The notes under the pieces: generated by a model
The model's input: the letters and a program-made list of their open reading frames with translations, nothing else
Database searches by the model: none
What the model was told of the DNA's origin: nothing
Made by a program: the position numbers and the translations under genes
In this document: piece by piece, positions 35,512 to 46,430 of the stretch
Layout: each line of letters starts with the position of its first letter
Position numbering within the stretch: position 1 is the stretch's first letter
Source of the DNA: Chaenocephalus aceratus
Lineage: Eukaryota; Chordata; Actinopteri; Perciformes; Channichthyidae
Length of the DNA: 64,000 nt
Reading direction: 5' to 3'
Assembly: GCA_023974075.1 (NCBI GenBank)
Contig: JAMFTG010000271.1
Coordinates: 62,001-126,000 of the forward strand

Positions 35512-36091
35512 CATTCCAGTGTGTACTATAGGACAGTAAAAAAAAAAAAAAAACAGTTTATAAGGGGAGTGATTAGGAAAATATGCATAAATAAAAAGAA
35601 AGAATGCTAACTATAACATAAGATAAGAATAATTAGTTTAAACGATTTGTTATTGGTTGTGATCATATTCTAAAGATGTTTGGATTATTGAAAAGTATAC
35701 AGCTCTCTTTCATCTGAGTGTTGAGAGCTGTATCCATAAATTCATGTTGTGCTCAAAGTGCACCAGATTGATGCATTTCACTTCAACATTTAAAAATAAA
35801 TCTTCCATGCATGCCCCCGGACCCCCCTAGAGAATGTGAGGTCCACCCCCAAATAAAGCAGGTTACATTAATTAAATTGAATACATGTTCTTTTAGTAAA
35901 CACTGAAAGCGGGTCCCACAGACCCAAACAGCACTCAAAGGTTAAAGGTCAGCATATAATAATGTTAACATTTGCTAAATATATACACTGCAACATTTTT
36001 TCGAAAAGAGGAGTAAAAGTAGCTCACGACTTGTTTTATTTTTTGAAAGTAGCTCTCATCCTAAAAAAGGTTGGTGACCCCTGGTTTAGAC

Positions 36092-36670
36092 AGATGTATG
36101 GTTTGGGAACAGTTCTAGAGATACCAGATATTCAAATCTTTCTTTCTCTAAGACTCTAGTTGATGATTCATTTCTAGTCAAAATGGGTCACGACATTCAG
36201 GCTTATGATGTAATTCTGTTTTAAATAAGAGTTGCATCAAAGCCCTGCAGCGTCGACTGTCACATTTGGTGGTTTACTTACTGTATGGAACATGTGTGCA
36301 GATCAGTCGCAGCTGTCGTCAGGGTGTGTCCTAGTCCACATGAATGTAGGTAGGAAATCAAGAAATAGACGTGTATCACGTCTGGGTAGTGTATACATGT
36401 ACATGGAAAGAAAGCCTCTTCTTCCTTTTGTTTTGACATGGCATTCGAGGATTACATTTAATCTGTTCTGCTTTGTGTGCAGAGGAGTATACGTCTACAA
36501 CTGAATTGAGTTTAAGCCATAAAACAACTCCGGACAAAATGAGAATCAGGTTTTTCTAAGCTTTCGAAATAAAGTCATGGGTCTGTTACCTTAACACTCA
36601 GGAAATATATATAGTAGCAGTACCTTAAAGACCTTAGAGGAGTAGAAAGGGGTGGTGGCTGATATTTTAA
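36092..36670. other. Non-coding stretch
   Basis: No supported gene or repeat. Confidence 0.4.
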
Positions 36671-36690
36671 TGAGGATTATGAACTATGGG

Positions 36691-36730
36691 CTTCTTGAAA
36701 TTCCATCGGGTCGTCTGGACGCTCGACGGA
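36691..36730 (-). pseudogene. Partial duplicate of the candidate exon's coding segment
   Basis: These 40 bp match 37074-37113 at 35 positions, same orientation. On the minus strand they read VERPDDPMEFQEAHSS and a stop, against VKRPDDPLESQEALSNN in the exon. The copy lies about 45 bp beyond the AATAAA of the candidate transcript. It looks like the remnant of a duplicated terminal exon. Confidence 0.45.
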
Positions 36731-36775
36731 AGTGATTAAATCAAAAATAAGGCTCAGATTCAAGTTTTCAAGGCT

Positions 36776-36781
36776 TTTATT
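36776..36781 (-). terminator. AATAAA polyadenylation signal
   Basis: The minus strand reads ACAAATGAAAATAAAAGCC about 200 bp downstream of the stop codon of the candidate exon at 36979-37218. Position and context suit a vertebrate 3' end, but AATAAA is common in AT-rich DNA. Confidence 0.4.
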
Positions 36782-36946
36782 TTCATTTGTACATAACTAC
36801 AGTGTAGTTATGACAACCTCAGGTCACAGGCTCCTCCAACAGTGCAACACAATATAACAGATAATAAATCAAATGAAATAGAAATAGAAATAGAAGAGTC
36901 TATATATACAAGTAATTGGAATATTGATAAGTTGCAAACAGATGAA

Positions 36947-37015
36947 TGTTATGGATGTTCTTTCAAAAGTTCAGGTGTTTAACCGTCTTGAACTTTTGAA
37001 AGAACATCCATAACA
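36947..37015. repeat. 27-bp perfect inverted repeat spanning a stop codon
   Basis: Arms 36947-36973 and 36989-37015 are exact complements around a 15-bp loop. The arm includes TTATGGATGTTCTTTCAAAA. On the minus strand the first arm codes the last residues of the candidate exon, the stop lies in the loop, and the second arm is in the 3' UTR, so a transcript would carry a strong hairpin there. Confidence 0.9.
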
Positions 37016-37218
37016 GCACGGAGACGTGTGCAGTACCATAGTGCTTTCTGGTCCACGGTGTTATTACTAAGAGCTTCTTGAGACTCCAGCGGGTCGTCTG
37101 GACGCTTGACGGCGACACCTTCACTGACCTGAGGCCCGGCAGCTGTGACAGGCCGGCGGCGAGATGTCACTCGTCCTGACGGATGACAGACATGCCGCCT
37201 CTTCCTGCCAGCTAACAT
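36979..37218 (-). CDS. Candidate terminal coding exon of an unrecognised gene
   Basis: A minus-strand frame of 79 codons follows an acceptor-like TTTGCTCCCCCAG that ends at 37219 and is preceded by a C/T-rich tract. It begins MLAGRKRRHVCHPSGR, has VAVKRPDDPLESQEAL in the middle, and ends KALWYCTRLRAVMDVL, SKVQDG and TAA. A 3' UTR of about 200 bp leads to AATAAA at 36776. The ATG at the exon start may be internal, and the phase of the upstream exon is unknown. KR and RKRR could be processing sites, but no signal peptide is in this exon, so a secreted precursor is speculation. A 40-bp part is duplicated downstream. I do not recognise the family; chance remains possible. Confidence 0.33.
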   Translation of the reverse strand: MLAGRKRRHVCHPSGRVTSRRRPVTAAGPQVSEGVAVKRPDDPLESQEALSNNTVDQKALWYCTRLRAVMDVLSKVQDG

Positions 37219-37220
37219 CT

Positions 37221-37551
37221 GGGGGAGCAAATAGCCCAACACTCAGCGTGACAGCAGAAGGAGAATAAAAGTGCAGGAAGAGGCAAGGAGAGAGAAGGAC
37301 TGCGGCGAGGAGGCAGGCGTGTTGTTTTTCAATTTTCTTTGTTTTGTTTTTAAGTCTGAGTTGCTCTAAACACACCCAAGGGACAAACCCAGAAGCACGC
37401 ATGAATAATTGAAGACATTTTGACTTGTCAGTTAAAGCAACGGTATAACTAATAGCATTAATAATAGCTCTATTCCTTTGACAGTCTCAGTGAGTCAGCA
37501 CACAATACCTGGACTTTGGGTGCTGAGCCACCTCAATGCATGGCAGCCATT
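37221..37551. other. Non-coding spacer
   Basis: If the candidate exon is real, this is intron. A pyrimidine-rich minus-strand tract yields a hydrophobic ORF (37121-37402), which is more likely the polypyrimidine tract than coding. Confidence 0.35.
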
Positions 37552-37559
37552 ATTAATGC

Positions 37560-39085
37560 CAGAGGTGGGAAGTAGTGGAGAACAAATACTTTGTTACTGT
37601 ACTTAACTACATTTTTCTGGTATCAGTACTTTACTACACTACTTATTTTTCTGACGACTTTTTACTTTGACTTCTTACATGTTGAACTCAAATACCTGTA
37701 CTTTCTACTTCTTACATGTTGAACACAAATACCTGTACTTTCTACTTCTCACATGTTGAACACAAATACCTGTACTTTCTACTTCTCACATGTTGAACTC
37801 AAATACCTGTACTTTCTACTTCTTACATGTTGAACTCAAATACCTGTACTTTCTACTTCTCACATGTTGAACTCAAATACCTGTACTTTCTACTTCTCAC
37901 ATGTTGAACTCAAATACTTGTACTTTCTACTTCTTACATGTTGAACTCAAATACCTGTACTTTCTACTTGTTACATGTTGAACACAAATACCTGTACTTT
38001 CTACTTCTCACATGTTGAACTCAAATACTTGTACTTTCTACTTCTTACATGTTGAACACAAATACCTATACTTTCTACTTCTTACATGTTGAACACAAAT
38101 ACCTGTACTTTCTACTTCTTACATGTTGAACTCAAATAACTGTACTTTCTACTTCTTACATGTTGAACACAAATACCTGTACTTTCTACTTCTTACATGT
38201 TGAACCCAAATACCTGTACTTTCTACTTCTTACATGTTGAACTCAAATACCTGTACTTTCTACTTCTTACATGTTGAACCCAAATACCTGTACTTTCTAC
38301 TTCTTACATGTTGAACCCAAATACCTGTACTTTCTACTTCTTACATGTTGAACTCAAATACCTGTACTTTCTACTTCTTACATGTTGAACCCAAATACCT
38401 GTACTTTCTACTTCTCACATGTTGAACTCAAATACCTGTACTTTCTACTTCTCACATGTTGAACTCAAATACCTGTACTTTCTACTTCTTACATGTTGAA
38501 CTCAAATACCTGTACTTTCTACTTCTTACATGTTGAACACAAATACCTGTACTTTCTACTTCTTACATGTTGAACCCAAATACCTGTACTTTCTACTTCT
38601 TACATGTTGAACACAAATACCTGTACTTTCTACTTCTCTCATGTTGAACTCAAATACTTGTACTTTCTACTTCTCTCATTTCCCAAACAGCTGGTTCCTT
38701 TAGTCTGAATGTGTGTTGGGGCGTGGTCATTATTCTTTAGAGTCACTGCGTGCCTATTGGTTGGAACACGATCCGTGTATCCATCACTTCCTGGTCTTCT
38801 CTAAAGAAGAGGGACCAATGGAAACGTTGTCATGTTGCCGTTGTTCAGCATGGAAACATTCATTAGCTAACAATGACATTATTGTTCTCTTAATATAAAG
38901 GGAGGTCAGGTACTCTTTAAAACAGCTGCTAGTTATGGGTACTTTTTACTGAAGTACACTTCAAAGCCTCTTTACTTTTACTTGAGTAAAGAAGTTTAGT
39001 CAGTACTTCTACTTTTACCAGAGTATTTTTAAACATGAGTATCTGTACTTCTACTTGAGTAAATGATGTACTTTAGTCATATCTG
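37560..39085 (+). mobile_element. AAGTAC-rich hAT-like element, copy 2, 1,526 bp
   Basis: Starts CAGAGGTGGGAAGTAGTGG and ends in a segment whose complement begins CAGATATGACTAAAGTAC. An exact 8-bp duplication ATTAATGC flanks it (37552-37559, 39086-39093), which supports hAT-type insertion. Two thirds is a 37-bp minisatellite. The remaining unique part at 38680-39000 nearly matches copy 1 (5069-5849) in reverse orientation, including a 61-residue ORF at 38713-38898 differing only in the first few residues. The insertion is therefore well defined but non-autonomous. Confidence 0.85.
37671..38680. repeat. 37-bp minisatellite, about 27 units
   Basis: Unit: ACCTGTACTTTCTACTTCTT then ACATGTTGAACCCAAAT, with ACTCAAAT, ACACAAAT and TTCTCACATG variants that alternate along the array. 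It is the same unit as in copy 1, where only about seven are present. Confidence 0.95.
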
Positions 39086-39093
39086 ATTAATGC

Positions 39094-40282
39094 TAATACA
39101 ACTACTTTTGACGCGGTCAACATGTCCCTTTTTGCGGTGATGTCCATCGCAGAGCAAAGCAGATTTTCAGCCACTGTGGAGAAAAAGGCCATCATTGTTG
39201 GTTTTAGAGGAATTGCAATAGTAGCTCATGCTATAACCTTTCACCGTGTTTCATAAAAAACGGAAAGTAGTATTTCTGTAATCCAGCTGACAAAACGGGG
39301 GGGAAACAACGGGAAGCATAATCTTCTTGTCAGAGGAAATCACTAACATGGTTTCACTTCTAAAGACAGGAAATGGAAATCCCAAACACTCTTGAATGCA
39401 ATCTAATGCAGTTGAATGTTTCATATGTTTGCACAAGTCTGTTTGAAAAGGATTGTTGGATTTAGGAAACAATTGTTGAAGGTGGCTCTGATTTTAAAGC
39501 CCATTGACCAAATACCAGACAAACATTTAGTCCGACCTCCATCAGAAACTGTGAATGTGTCTTGTCTGCAGTAGACGGAAGACAATATAGTGTGCCTGTG
39601 GGGTTTTAACCTTGACGTGTCTTATATTTCATTTTAAAACTATATAAGTGTACATGTACTTACATCTCAGATGTCGTTTTGGACAAGCAGATATCAATGT
39701 GATGAGTGGACTACTTAGCTTAGCTCCGTATAAGAGAGAAGAACTATTGTCTCGCCGGTGGAGTTGATGGGAACTAAACGGCACACCATGCATCAATATA
39801 GAAGGCTGTCACTGTAATGCTCTACAATAGATGATAGTCCTCTATTCTCCTGGCGTTTTCCTCTCGTTACGAATGGCCACTGATGAAAGAGCTGATATTG
39901 TCCATTGAAACTATCGGAGTATACAGTTTGAGCCGCGAGGCACGAAGCTAAATGTGTAGACGGAGGGTAATTTGATGCAGTGGGCATTTCGAGACACGGT
40001 CGATACTGTTACCCACATGGGGACGGCAGGGGTAGGCAGATGTTGGAGGGATTGGAATACGATGGCATTTATACTTAAAGATATTGACACATTTCCCTGG
40101 GCTGCGGCTCATAGGAAGTTTGCAGGGTTTATTTAAAGCATAGTCACACAGTATTACATGAGCTTGAAAGCTTATTGTGAATGAAATGTGGTGGTAAAAA
40201 GACGGCACTTTAAACTGAACACCCTGCTCTCAATGGAAAGAGCGTCTGTATTCCTGCCGGTCAGTATATCAGTGTCATAATG
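39094..40282. other. Non-coding stretch
   Basis: No supported gene or repeat. Confidence 0.4.
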
Positions 40283-40290
40283 GTGTATAC

Positions 40291-40766
40291 CAGGGGTGTC
40301 AAACTCAAGGCCCGGGGGCCAAATCCGGCACGCAACTTCATTTTCTGCGGCCCCACAAGAGCTTGCAAAGAATATAATATGTTTATTATACGGTTACATG
40401 CCGATTTACAGAAGCACGTTGCCCATAAACTACATGTCCCACAATGCATCTCAAATATGCCTTCTTTCTCAAAATGTCTTTTTCTCCAGAATGTTCTTTT
40501 CTTTTTCAATCATTTTGTGACATTCTCACTGAAGAGACTTCCAATTATTTGCCCTATCTTCTGCTTTCACATGTAGTTAAATATGAAGTTATTACCCTAT
40601 CCGATAATAATCCAATGCAGAGGCAATAATGTAATATAACACATTATTTTATATATGTTAAATATCTATATATGTCTTTTTATATAGTCTTAAAGTTACA
40701 ACCGGCCCTTTAAGTGCAACCATAATGCGAATGTGGCCCGTGATGAAATTGAGTTTGACACCCCTG
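40291..40766. mobile_element. Non-autonomous hAT, CAGGGGTGTCAAACTC family, copy 2
   Basis: Termini CAGGGGTGTCAAACTCAAGG and GAGTTTGACACCCCTG. Flanks GTGTATAC (40283-40290) and GTGTATAT (40767-40774) are an 8-bp duplication with one change. Interior closely matches copies at 22393 and 61344. Confidence 0.94.
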
Positions 40767-40774
40767 GTGTATAT

Positions 40775-41623
40775 TGAAGTGTATGTAAGTCGATTACTTG
40801 TTACCGACTTTTGGTGACAATTAAATCACTATTTTAATGTTGTTTGACGTCATTGTTTCAACCCTTTTCAAATGGCAATCCAACTGAATATAGTTCACGT
40901 TAACAAGTGATTTAATCGTAGGTCTAATGATGTGCAAGTTATTTGACAGAATTACGGCAGAGAAGTTGTTGTGGTCTTCCCTGACTTTTCAGTATATGAT
41001 ACGCTATATGTTGTCGCAGCTCAATCCAGGCGTGTGGGTTTATGGATGGTGATGAGGGTCTGTCAGTCGGTCCATCCCTCAGGGCTGCTACCATGGCAGA
41101 ATGTAGTCCTGTCATATCATGAATGAGGGACTATCTCATGTATATGAAAATATACTGAATGACATTGATGTGGCACGGAATACCAAGTCTAATTCTGGTG
41201 GGACATACACGGTAAATAAAGGTTCGAAAATCATACACTTTGAACAATTCCCATTTCCATCTGCTTTGTTTTAGACACACTTCTTCACATTGTGTAAACA
41301 GCACTATTCAAAGTCCATCTGTACGTTATGTTACATCATATTTCCATGGTTTCTAGCTGCATGATGTCGGGCTGTTTCTTCTGTCTTTGGAGGCATTCAT
41401 GTGACTCCATGGGCCCTTCAGGGACACTGTCCTCCTCAGGAAAACAGCACATCAATAGTTTGTTCATTCACTTAAAGCAGTCTATTTTTAAGTTTCCCTG
41501 ACAAGCAATGGGCAAAGAATGGCTCTTGTCTCGCAGAAGCAAAGTCAGATGTACTGTGAATTGTTTATTGCATTTTCTAAGGGAGGAGTTCTGGTTCGAT
41601 GCTTGGGCCAAAACGTTTCTGAC
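40775..41623. other. Non-coding stretch
   Basis: No supported gene or repeat terminus. Confidence 0.4.
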
Positions 41624-41626
41624 TTA

Positions 41627-42205
41627 TGGCACATTTCCACTGCAGCGGGGTCGCCCCGTTTAAGCGTCCCTAAGCGTCCCTAAGCGTCCCTAAGCGTCCT
41701 CGCTCAGGCCTCGGGCTGCCTCGCTGGCCGTCCGAGGCCGTGGCGCATTCCCATTACAGTTTAGGACCTGGGGTAGTTACTATAGCAACGCAGTGTAGGC
41801 GGGGCTCCCGTCGAGCTCCCGCTGGATTGTATCAACCCCAATGAGATGTAGGAACGTCGTCACCTCCTCGGTCGACCACGGTGTGCTTTTCTTTGACGTT
41901 GCCATTTTTGTAGCTCCTCCGTTTACAAAAATGCTGCAAGCTTGCTTCTAGATATATATGCGATGCTAGGGATGACCTCGCGACGATTCTCTCTGACCAA
42001 TCAGCAGTCGAGAGTGTTGACTTCACTAGTTCAGCCCTGGCCCTGGCCTGATAGAAGCACGATTTTTTGGGGCCGGAAAAAGAGGGGAAAAGTACCCGCT
42101 AGCCGGTGCTACGCTATATGGAAAGGCCACCAAAAACTGGCCTGGCCGCTTGAGGACGATTAAGGATGCTTAAACGCGGCTACCCGCTGCAGTGGAAATG
42201 CGCCA
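41627..42205 (-). mobile_element. PIF/Harbinger derivative, 579 bp
   Basis: Ends are inverted: TGGCACATTTCCACTGCAGC on the left and TGGCGCATTTCCACTGCAGC on the complement at the right. TTA is duplicated on both sides (41624-41626, 42206-42208), the target typical of PIF/Harbinger. Inside are about four copies of TAAGCGTCCC at 41660-41700 and a short Myb/SANT-like ORF. The DDE transposase is absent. Confidence 0.85.
41780..41905 (-). CDS. 41-residue Myb/SANT-like fragment of a Harbinger DNA-binding protein
   Basis: An uninterrupted frame runs from ATG at 41905 to a TAG at 41780. It begins MATSKKSTPWSTEEVTTFLH and continues LIGVDTIQRELDGSPAY. PIF/Harbinger elements encode a separate Myb/SANT-type protein that binds the ends and brings in the transposase; TPWSTEEV followed by FL is the usual helix-1 start of that trihelix-type domain. 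Full proteins are several hundred residues, so only the first helices are here. It could be a neutral remnant; no promoter or polyadenylation evidence supports expression. Confidence 0.5.
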   Translation of the reverse strand: MATSKKSTPWSTEEVTTFLHLIGVDTIQRELDGSPAYTALL

Positions 42206-42208
42206 TTA

Positions 42209-44483
42209 CAGCCGGGTATTGCCAAATGCCCTTTGAATAACACGGCCATTTCTTAAGTTGTTTTGTGTGCTAGAACTACTTTATTTGTTGTCATTTCACA
42301 AGTCAGCAAAACAAGCTAGGGGACAGTGTATGAGAGTTTGCGAAAGGAGGACCTAAATGGTGTTGCTGGTTCAAACAACCAACTGAGACTTTGACCCAGG
42401 AGACACCTTTACCCATTGACTACTTAATGTACATAGTCTTGCTTCCTTAACATAACCAAATAGCGGTTTTTTTAGTACACAAATTGTTTAAATCTGTGAC
42501 TGTGTCCTTATGTGACAAGTTGAGAAGGAGAACGATGCATTCAATGATAAGGGAAAGCTTAAAATGCGTAGAAAAGTTATATAAAATGACCTTTAAGGTG
42601 GTGTGATTCGGTTTCCTTAAGATCACGTGGGACTTGCAGATCAGTGCTTGCTGTCGTTCACCAACAGTCGAACCAACAGCACCAATATGTTCCTAACCTT
42701 AGGGTTGGGGGTAGGGTTGACATATCAGAACATGTGCTTTGGCAGTAACCTCATTTAGCATCCTAGCCTCAGGGTAGCTAAGAGAGAATGCTTATGTTAT
42801 TGTGTCCATGGTACAAAGTAACATGTGTTGTTGTTCAGGCGAGACGATTGATTGTAAAGCTAATTGTTGCACTTTTCGATTGAACATAAATGTTTTTGCC
42901 GTCTGCTTTTATTCGCCTCAAACAGCTCAGTACTGTTATGCTGTGTTCGTTATTCTCGCATCCAGGTAAGAAGCTTAAAAAGGAGACTAAATGGAGTCTC
43001 TGAGAAGGTTCAAAATTGGTACTTTAATTAATAAAAAGCGCGGTAATGTTACAAGCAGGATATTGTTCAGTCAGGAGAGAAAGTCTGCAGCTTCCTCTCC
43101 CTCTGATGGCCGTGCAGAAGAGAGCTTACAAGCATTCGTCTTTCCCGCGTGCTGGCTGTTCGCTCCTCCTCTCTGGGAGCTGTAGTGACGTAGGGGACTT
43201 CCCCCCTCGTTCGTGTCCGATATCGCGTTAAACAGAGGATTTCGACATTTTACATTCATTGCTTACTTCCACATGCCTTTTCTCCTCCTTATCTCTTTCA
43301 TAACTTTATATGTAACACATGTTAACGGCGTCAATAGCCACTTTAATGATACTAATGGGTGGTAGTCCCGGATGTCGTCATGACAGATTTTCAGAATAAA
43401 AGCTTGGTATTGAGAACTTCCTGGGTTTTTCCAGAATAAAATAGCATTTAAACTGACGGTATGTTTAAGGTACATTATGCCATAAAACATTGATTTTAAT
43501 TTCTAACAGTACCAACTATACAGACTTTATCTGCAGCTAGTTGGCAATAGCTGTTGCAGGTTGATTTCTGTTCCCGTCCACTCACATTGACTCACATTGA
43601 CTTTACATGCAAATGAAGCTACTTAACAATTGGACACATTGAGGCATCCTCAGTACTTCAGGCACGCAGCTCTCATTCAGTTAATTAAAGGGAAGACAAA
43701 ACAAACCCCGTTGTCCTCGGGGACTTTGTTGCATCATCTCCCTGTATACTGACTCTCAAAAAATGCTTAATATCTTTTTGAATATATTTACAAAAGCACC
43801 GAAGGGAATGCAAACTGCCAGCAAGAAAATAAAAAGTAATAATAGAGAAGGTGGCAGGCTTTTGTGTTTAGCTGAGTTTACTTAAACTCGTATTTGTTTT
43901 TGTTGAACTCGCACAGGATTAGTTGTTTTGGAAGTGTGCTTGTCTTTGCCCCTTTCATCATTCTGTTCGCATCACTCCTCCCCTAAAAACATGTTATTGT
44001 GCTAAACTTTATCTGCCGCAGGGCTTCAACCGTTTTCAAAGAAAGAGGAACATAGATATAACCAGCCAGCTTTGAGATTGTAAAGACTTTCTGTCAAGTG
44101 TTTTTTTCTTACCTTGTACACACAGTTTGACAGCACTCAGTATATTTGTCACACTTATGTTCATGGCAGAAAGCAGTGGCTGCAGTAGCAAGGCGCCCAT
44201 TATCATCTGCCATACTGTCGTTTGCTGTAAAGCCAGGCTTCCTGAAGTCAAGCTGAAAATAGTTGACAGTGAAAATGGTTTTCTAAGCATTTCAACTTTA
44301 AGGGTACAGAAAGGATGTCGACATTGACACAACCCGAACATCACATTGCTCTTTTTTCAACTGCAAGAATAGGCAAGGCATATATATGTATGAATATATT
44401 GAGTAAAAATATATCTCTGTCAGTATGAAGTAACTTCTTTGCATACTTCCCTTCAGCGCGTACAGCATGTGTCATTTGGAATA
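42209..44483. other. Non-coding stretch of 2.3 kb
   Basis: No supported gene. A GC-richer piece at 43060-43240 opens overlapping frames on both strands without domains. ORF 44036-44344 has no recognisable features. Confidence 0.4.
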
Positions 44484-45368
44484 TCTCGAGGACACCACAG
44501 GCTGTGGATGCTTTTAAAAAGGGCCTAAAAACGCATATTTTTAGAATAGCTTTTTACTAGATTTGTAAAACCCCCCTTGTTGCCATGCCGGCGTAAACGT
44601 CGCTGCTTTTATTTTGTTGTTTTATTTATTTTTGTTGTTTTGTTTCAACCATTTCAGTCTGTAGCACTCTGAGTTGTGTTTACTCAAATGAAAAGCACGC
44701 TTATAAATACAATCCATCCATCCATCTTCTCCCGCTTATCCGTGGTCGGGTCTCGGGGGCAGCAGTTCCAGCAGAGAGCCCCAAACGTTCCTTTCCCCTC
44801 ATCAACCAGCTCTGACTGGGGGGTCCCAAGGCGCTCCCAGGCCAGCGAAGAGATATCATCCCTCCACCTGGTCCTAGGTCTACCCCTTGGTCTCTTCCCA
44901 GCTGGACGTGCCTGGAACACCTCCCTAGGGAGGCGCCCAGGTGGCATCCTAACTAGGTGCCAGAACCACCTCAACTGGCTCCTTTCGACGTGAAGGAGGA
45001 GCGGTTCATCTCCGAGTCCCTCCCGGATGACCTGAACTTCTCACCTTATCCCTAAGGGAGACGCCAGCCACCCTGCGGAGGAAACCCATCTCGGCCGCTT
45101 GTATCCGCGATCTGGTTCTTTCGGTCGTGACCCATCCTTCATGACCGTAGGTGAGGGGAGGAAGGAACACGGCCCGGTAGACAGAGAGCTTTGCCTTCTG
45201 GCTCAGCTCCCTTTTCGTCACAGCGGTGCGGTAAAGCGACTGCAGTACCGCTCCGATCCTCCGGCCCATCTCACGCTCCATTGTTCCCTCACTCGAGAAC
45301 AAGACCCCGAGATACTTGAACTCCTTCACTTGGGGTATTTTATAAATAAAATTGATTATTATTATTAG
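44484..45368 (+). mobile_element. L2 LINE 3' end split by a later LINE
   Basis: From 44484 the plus strand reads an L2 C-terminus (DAFKKGLKTHIFRIAFY and a stop), then a 3' UTR with CTGTAGCACTCTGAG and AAAAGCACGCTTATAAATAC. The tail resumes at 45340 as TTATAAATAAAATTG plus (ATT)n. The intervening 44714-45339 is another LINE. Confidence 0.8.
44714..45339 (-). mobile_element. LINE 3' fragment with ATCC tail, inserted in the L2 tail
   Basis: On the minus strand the frame reads FKYLGVLFSSEGTMEREMGR, then SLYRTAVTKRELSQKAKL, TYGHEGWVTTERTRSRIQ and AAEMGFLRRVAGVSLRDKV, and in a shifted frame RWFWHLVRMPPGRLPREVF and RGRPRTRWRDDI. This is the C-terminal region of a non-LTR reverse transcriptase of a kind abundant in fishes. 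A (GGAT)n tail ends the element at 44714. It is frameshifted near 45000 and 5'-truncated. TTATAAATACAAT (44701-44713) and TTATAAATAAAAT (45340-45352) form a 13-bp target duplication with one change. Clade left open. Confidence 0.82.
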
Positions 45369-46242
45369 TTGCTTAGGTTCAAGAATATGCAGGAAGCAAA
45401 ACAGTCCAGTTATATAACCATGATGTAATGTATGAGTAATTAGGGGACACACTGTCACGTGATGGAAGTTATGTAATATATATTTGAATATTTAAGGTTG
45501 TTGGCAATGTCTTATCGTGGTTTTCTTGCAAGTGAAGAATATCTTGTCTACAATCTCGTTCTTGATGTTATTCAGATTGTTAACAGTCAATGTATACATC
45601 TGTTCCACCTCAGAAGAGTAAACAAAAGACACGTTTTGAAGCTAGTGCGTGACTTCTTCGATGCGTTGAGCGCCGCAGCCGGAGGTGCCAAAGCCATGGG
45701 ATTCACACAAAGCGTAGCCTCATCACTTCTATTTTAAAACGTGTTTTCAGGGCTAATGTGTACACGCTGTATGCTTTTGCTGACAAAAGTCTATTGTATG
45801 TTATTGTGACTTTTAAGATGACCTATTTAGAGAACGCTGCTTCATCAGTCTTCCAAATGGTGCTATACCAACAATGTTACAACGAGCCTCGTGGTGCATG
45901 CACAATTCAACATGAGGCCTTGTACATTGTTGAATCATTGAAGAAGGGTAATGTATATGTATGCATCTGTACAGCCTGTATAATGAATCTTATACGTGTT
46001 CACATTGTCTAGATAAGGGATTCACAACCAGGGGCGCTTGCAAACCAGTGGCTCTTGGAAAGCTCACATAATTATAGAAAACATAAATTATGATTTGGTA
46101 CAATGGATTCAGTGAGTTAGCGCTCGGGAAACTTTGTGATTTATTCTAAAGAACCTGCAGGATACAAACTGCGAGTTGTTTCAGTAGATAACATATTTAT
46201 CCGTCCATCTGCTTGGGTGTTATAATTTACAGATTTATACTG
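45369..46242. other. Non-coding stretch
   Basis: Two consecutive plus-strand ORFs (45498-45737 and 45758-46012) are open, but I recognise no domain and they lack clear splice or Kozak support. Confidence 0.35.
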
Positions 46243-46430
46243 CATTCATTACATGACATGTCACTTGTTAGACGCTTTTATCCAAAGAGACTAACATATT
46301 CAATAATGTGGGCAATCCCGCCAGAAGCAATTTAGGGACACAACGACATGCAGTGGGGTTTGAACCTGTGCTCCCCTGATCCCACCTACGCACTATCCAC
46401 TGCGCCACACGCCTCCTCATTCGCACTAAA
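46243..46430 (-). mobile_element. tRNA-derived SINE
   Basis: The minus strand starts with GGCGTGTGGCGCAGTGGATA (box A-like) and has GCACAGGTTCAAACCCC (box B-like GGTTCAAACC) about 30 bp on, giving an internal pol III promoter. It ends with TTTGGATAAAAGCGTCTAAC, which matches the tail of the LINE at 62811. It belongs to the HE1/V-SINE type of fish SINEs by general structure. The ORF at 46268-46456 is an artefact of this repeat. Confidence 0.8.

Noticed and set aside
37121..37402. Minus-strand ORF with a hydrophobic stretch resembling a signal peptide
   Set aside because: The hydrophobic part coincides with a pyrimidine tract ending in CCCCCAG, better explained as a splice acceptor; frame ends in a stop soon after.
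37671..38680. CRISPR-like array of direct repeats
   Set aside because: Units abut with no spacers, and the setting is a eukaryotic transposon; it is a minisatellite.
45498..46012. Two consecutive plus-strand ORFs of about 80 residues
   Set aside because: No domain, AT-rich codons and separate frames; likely chance.
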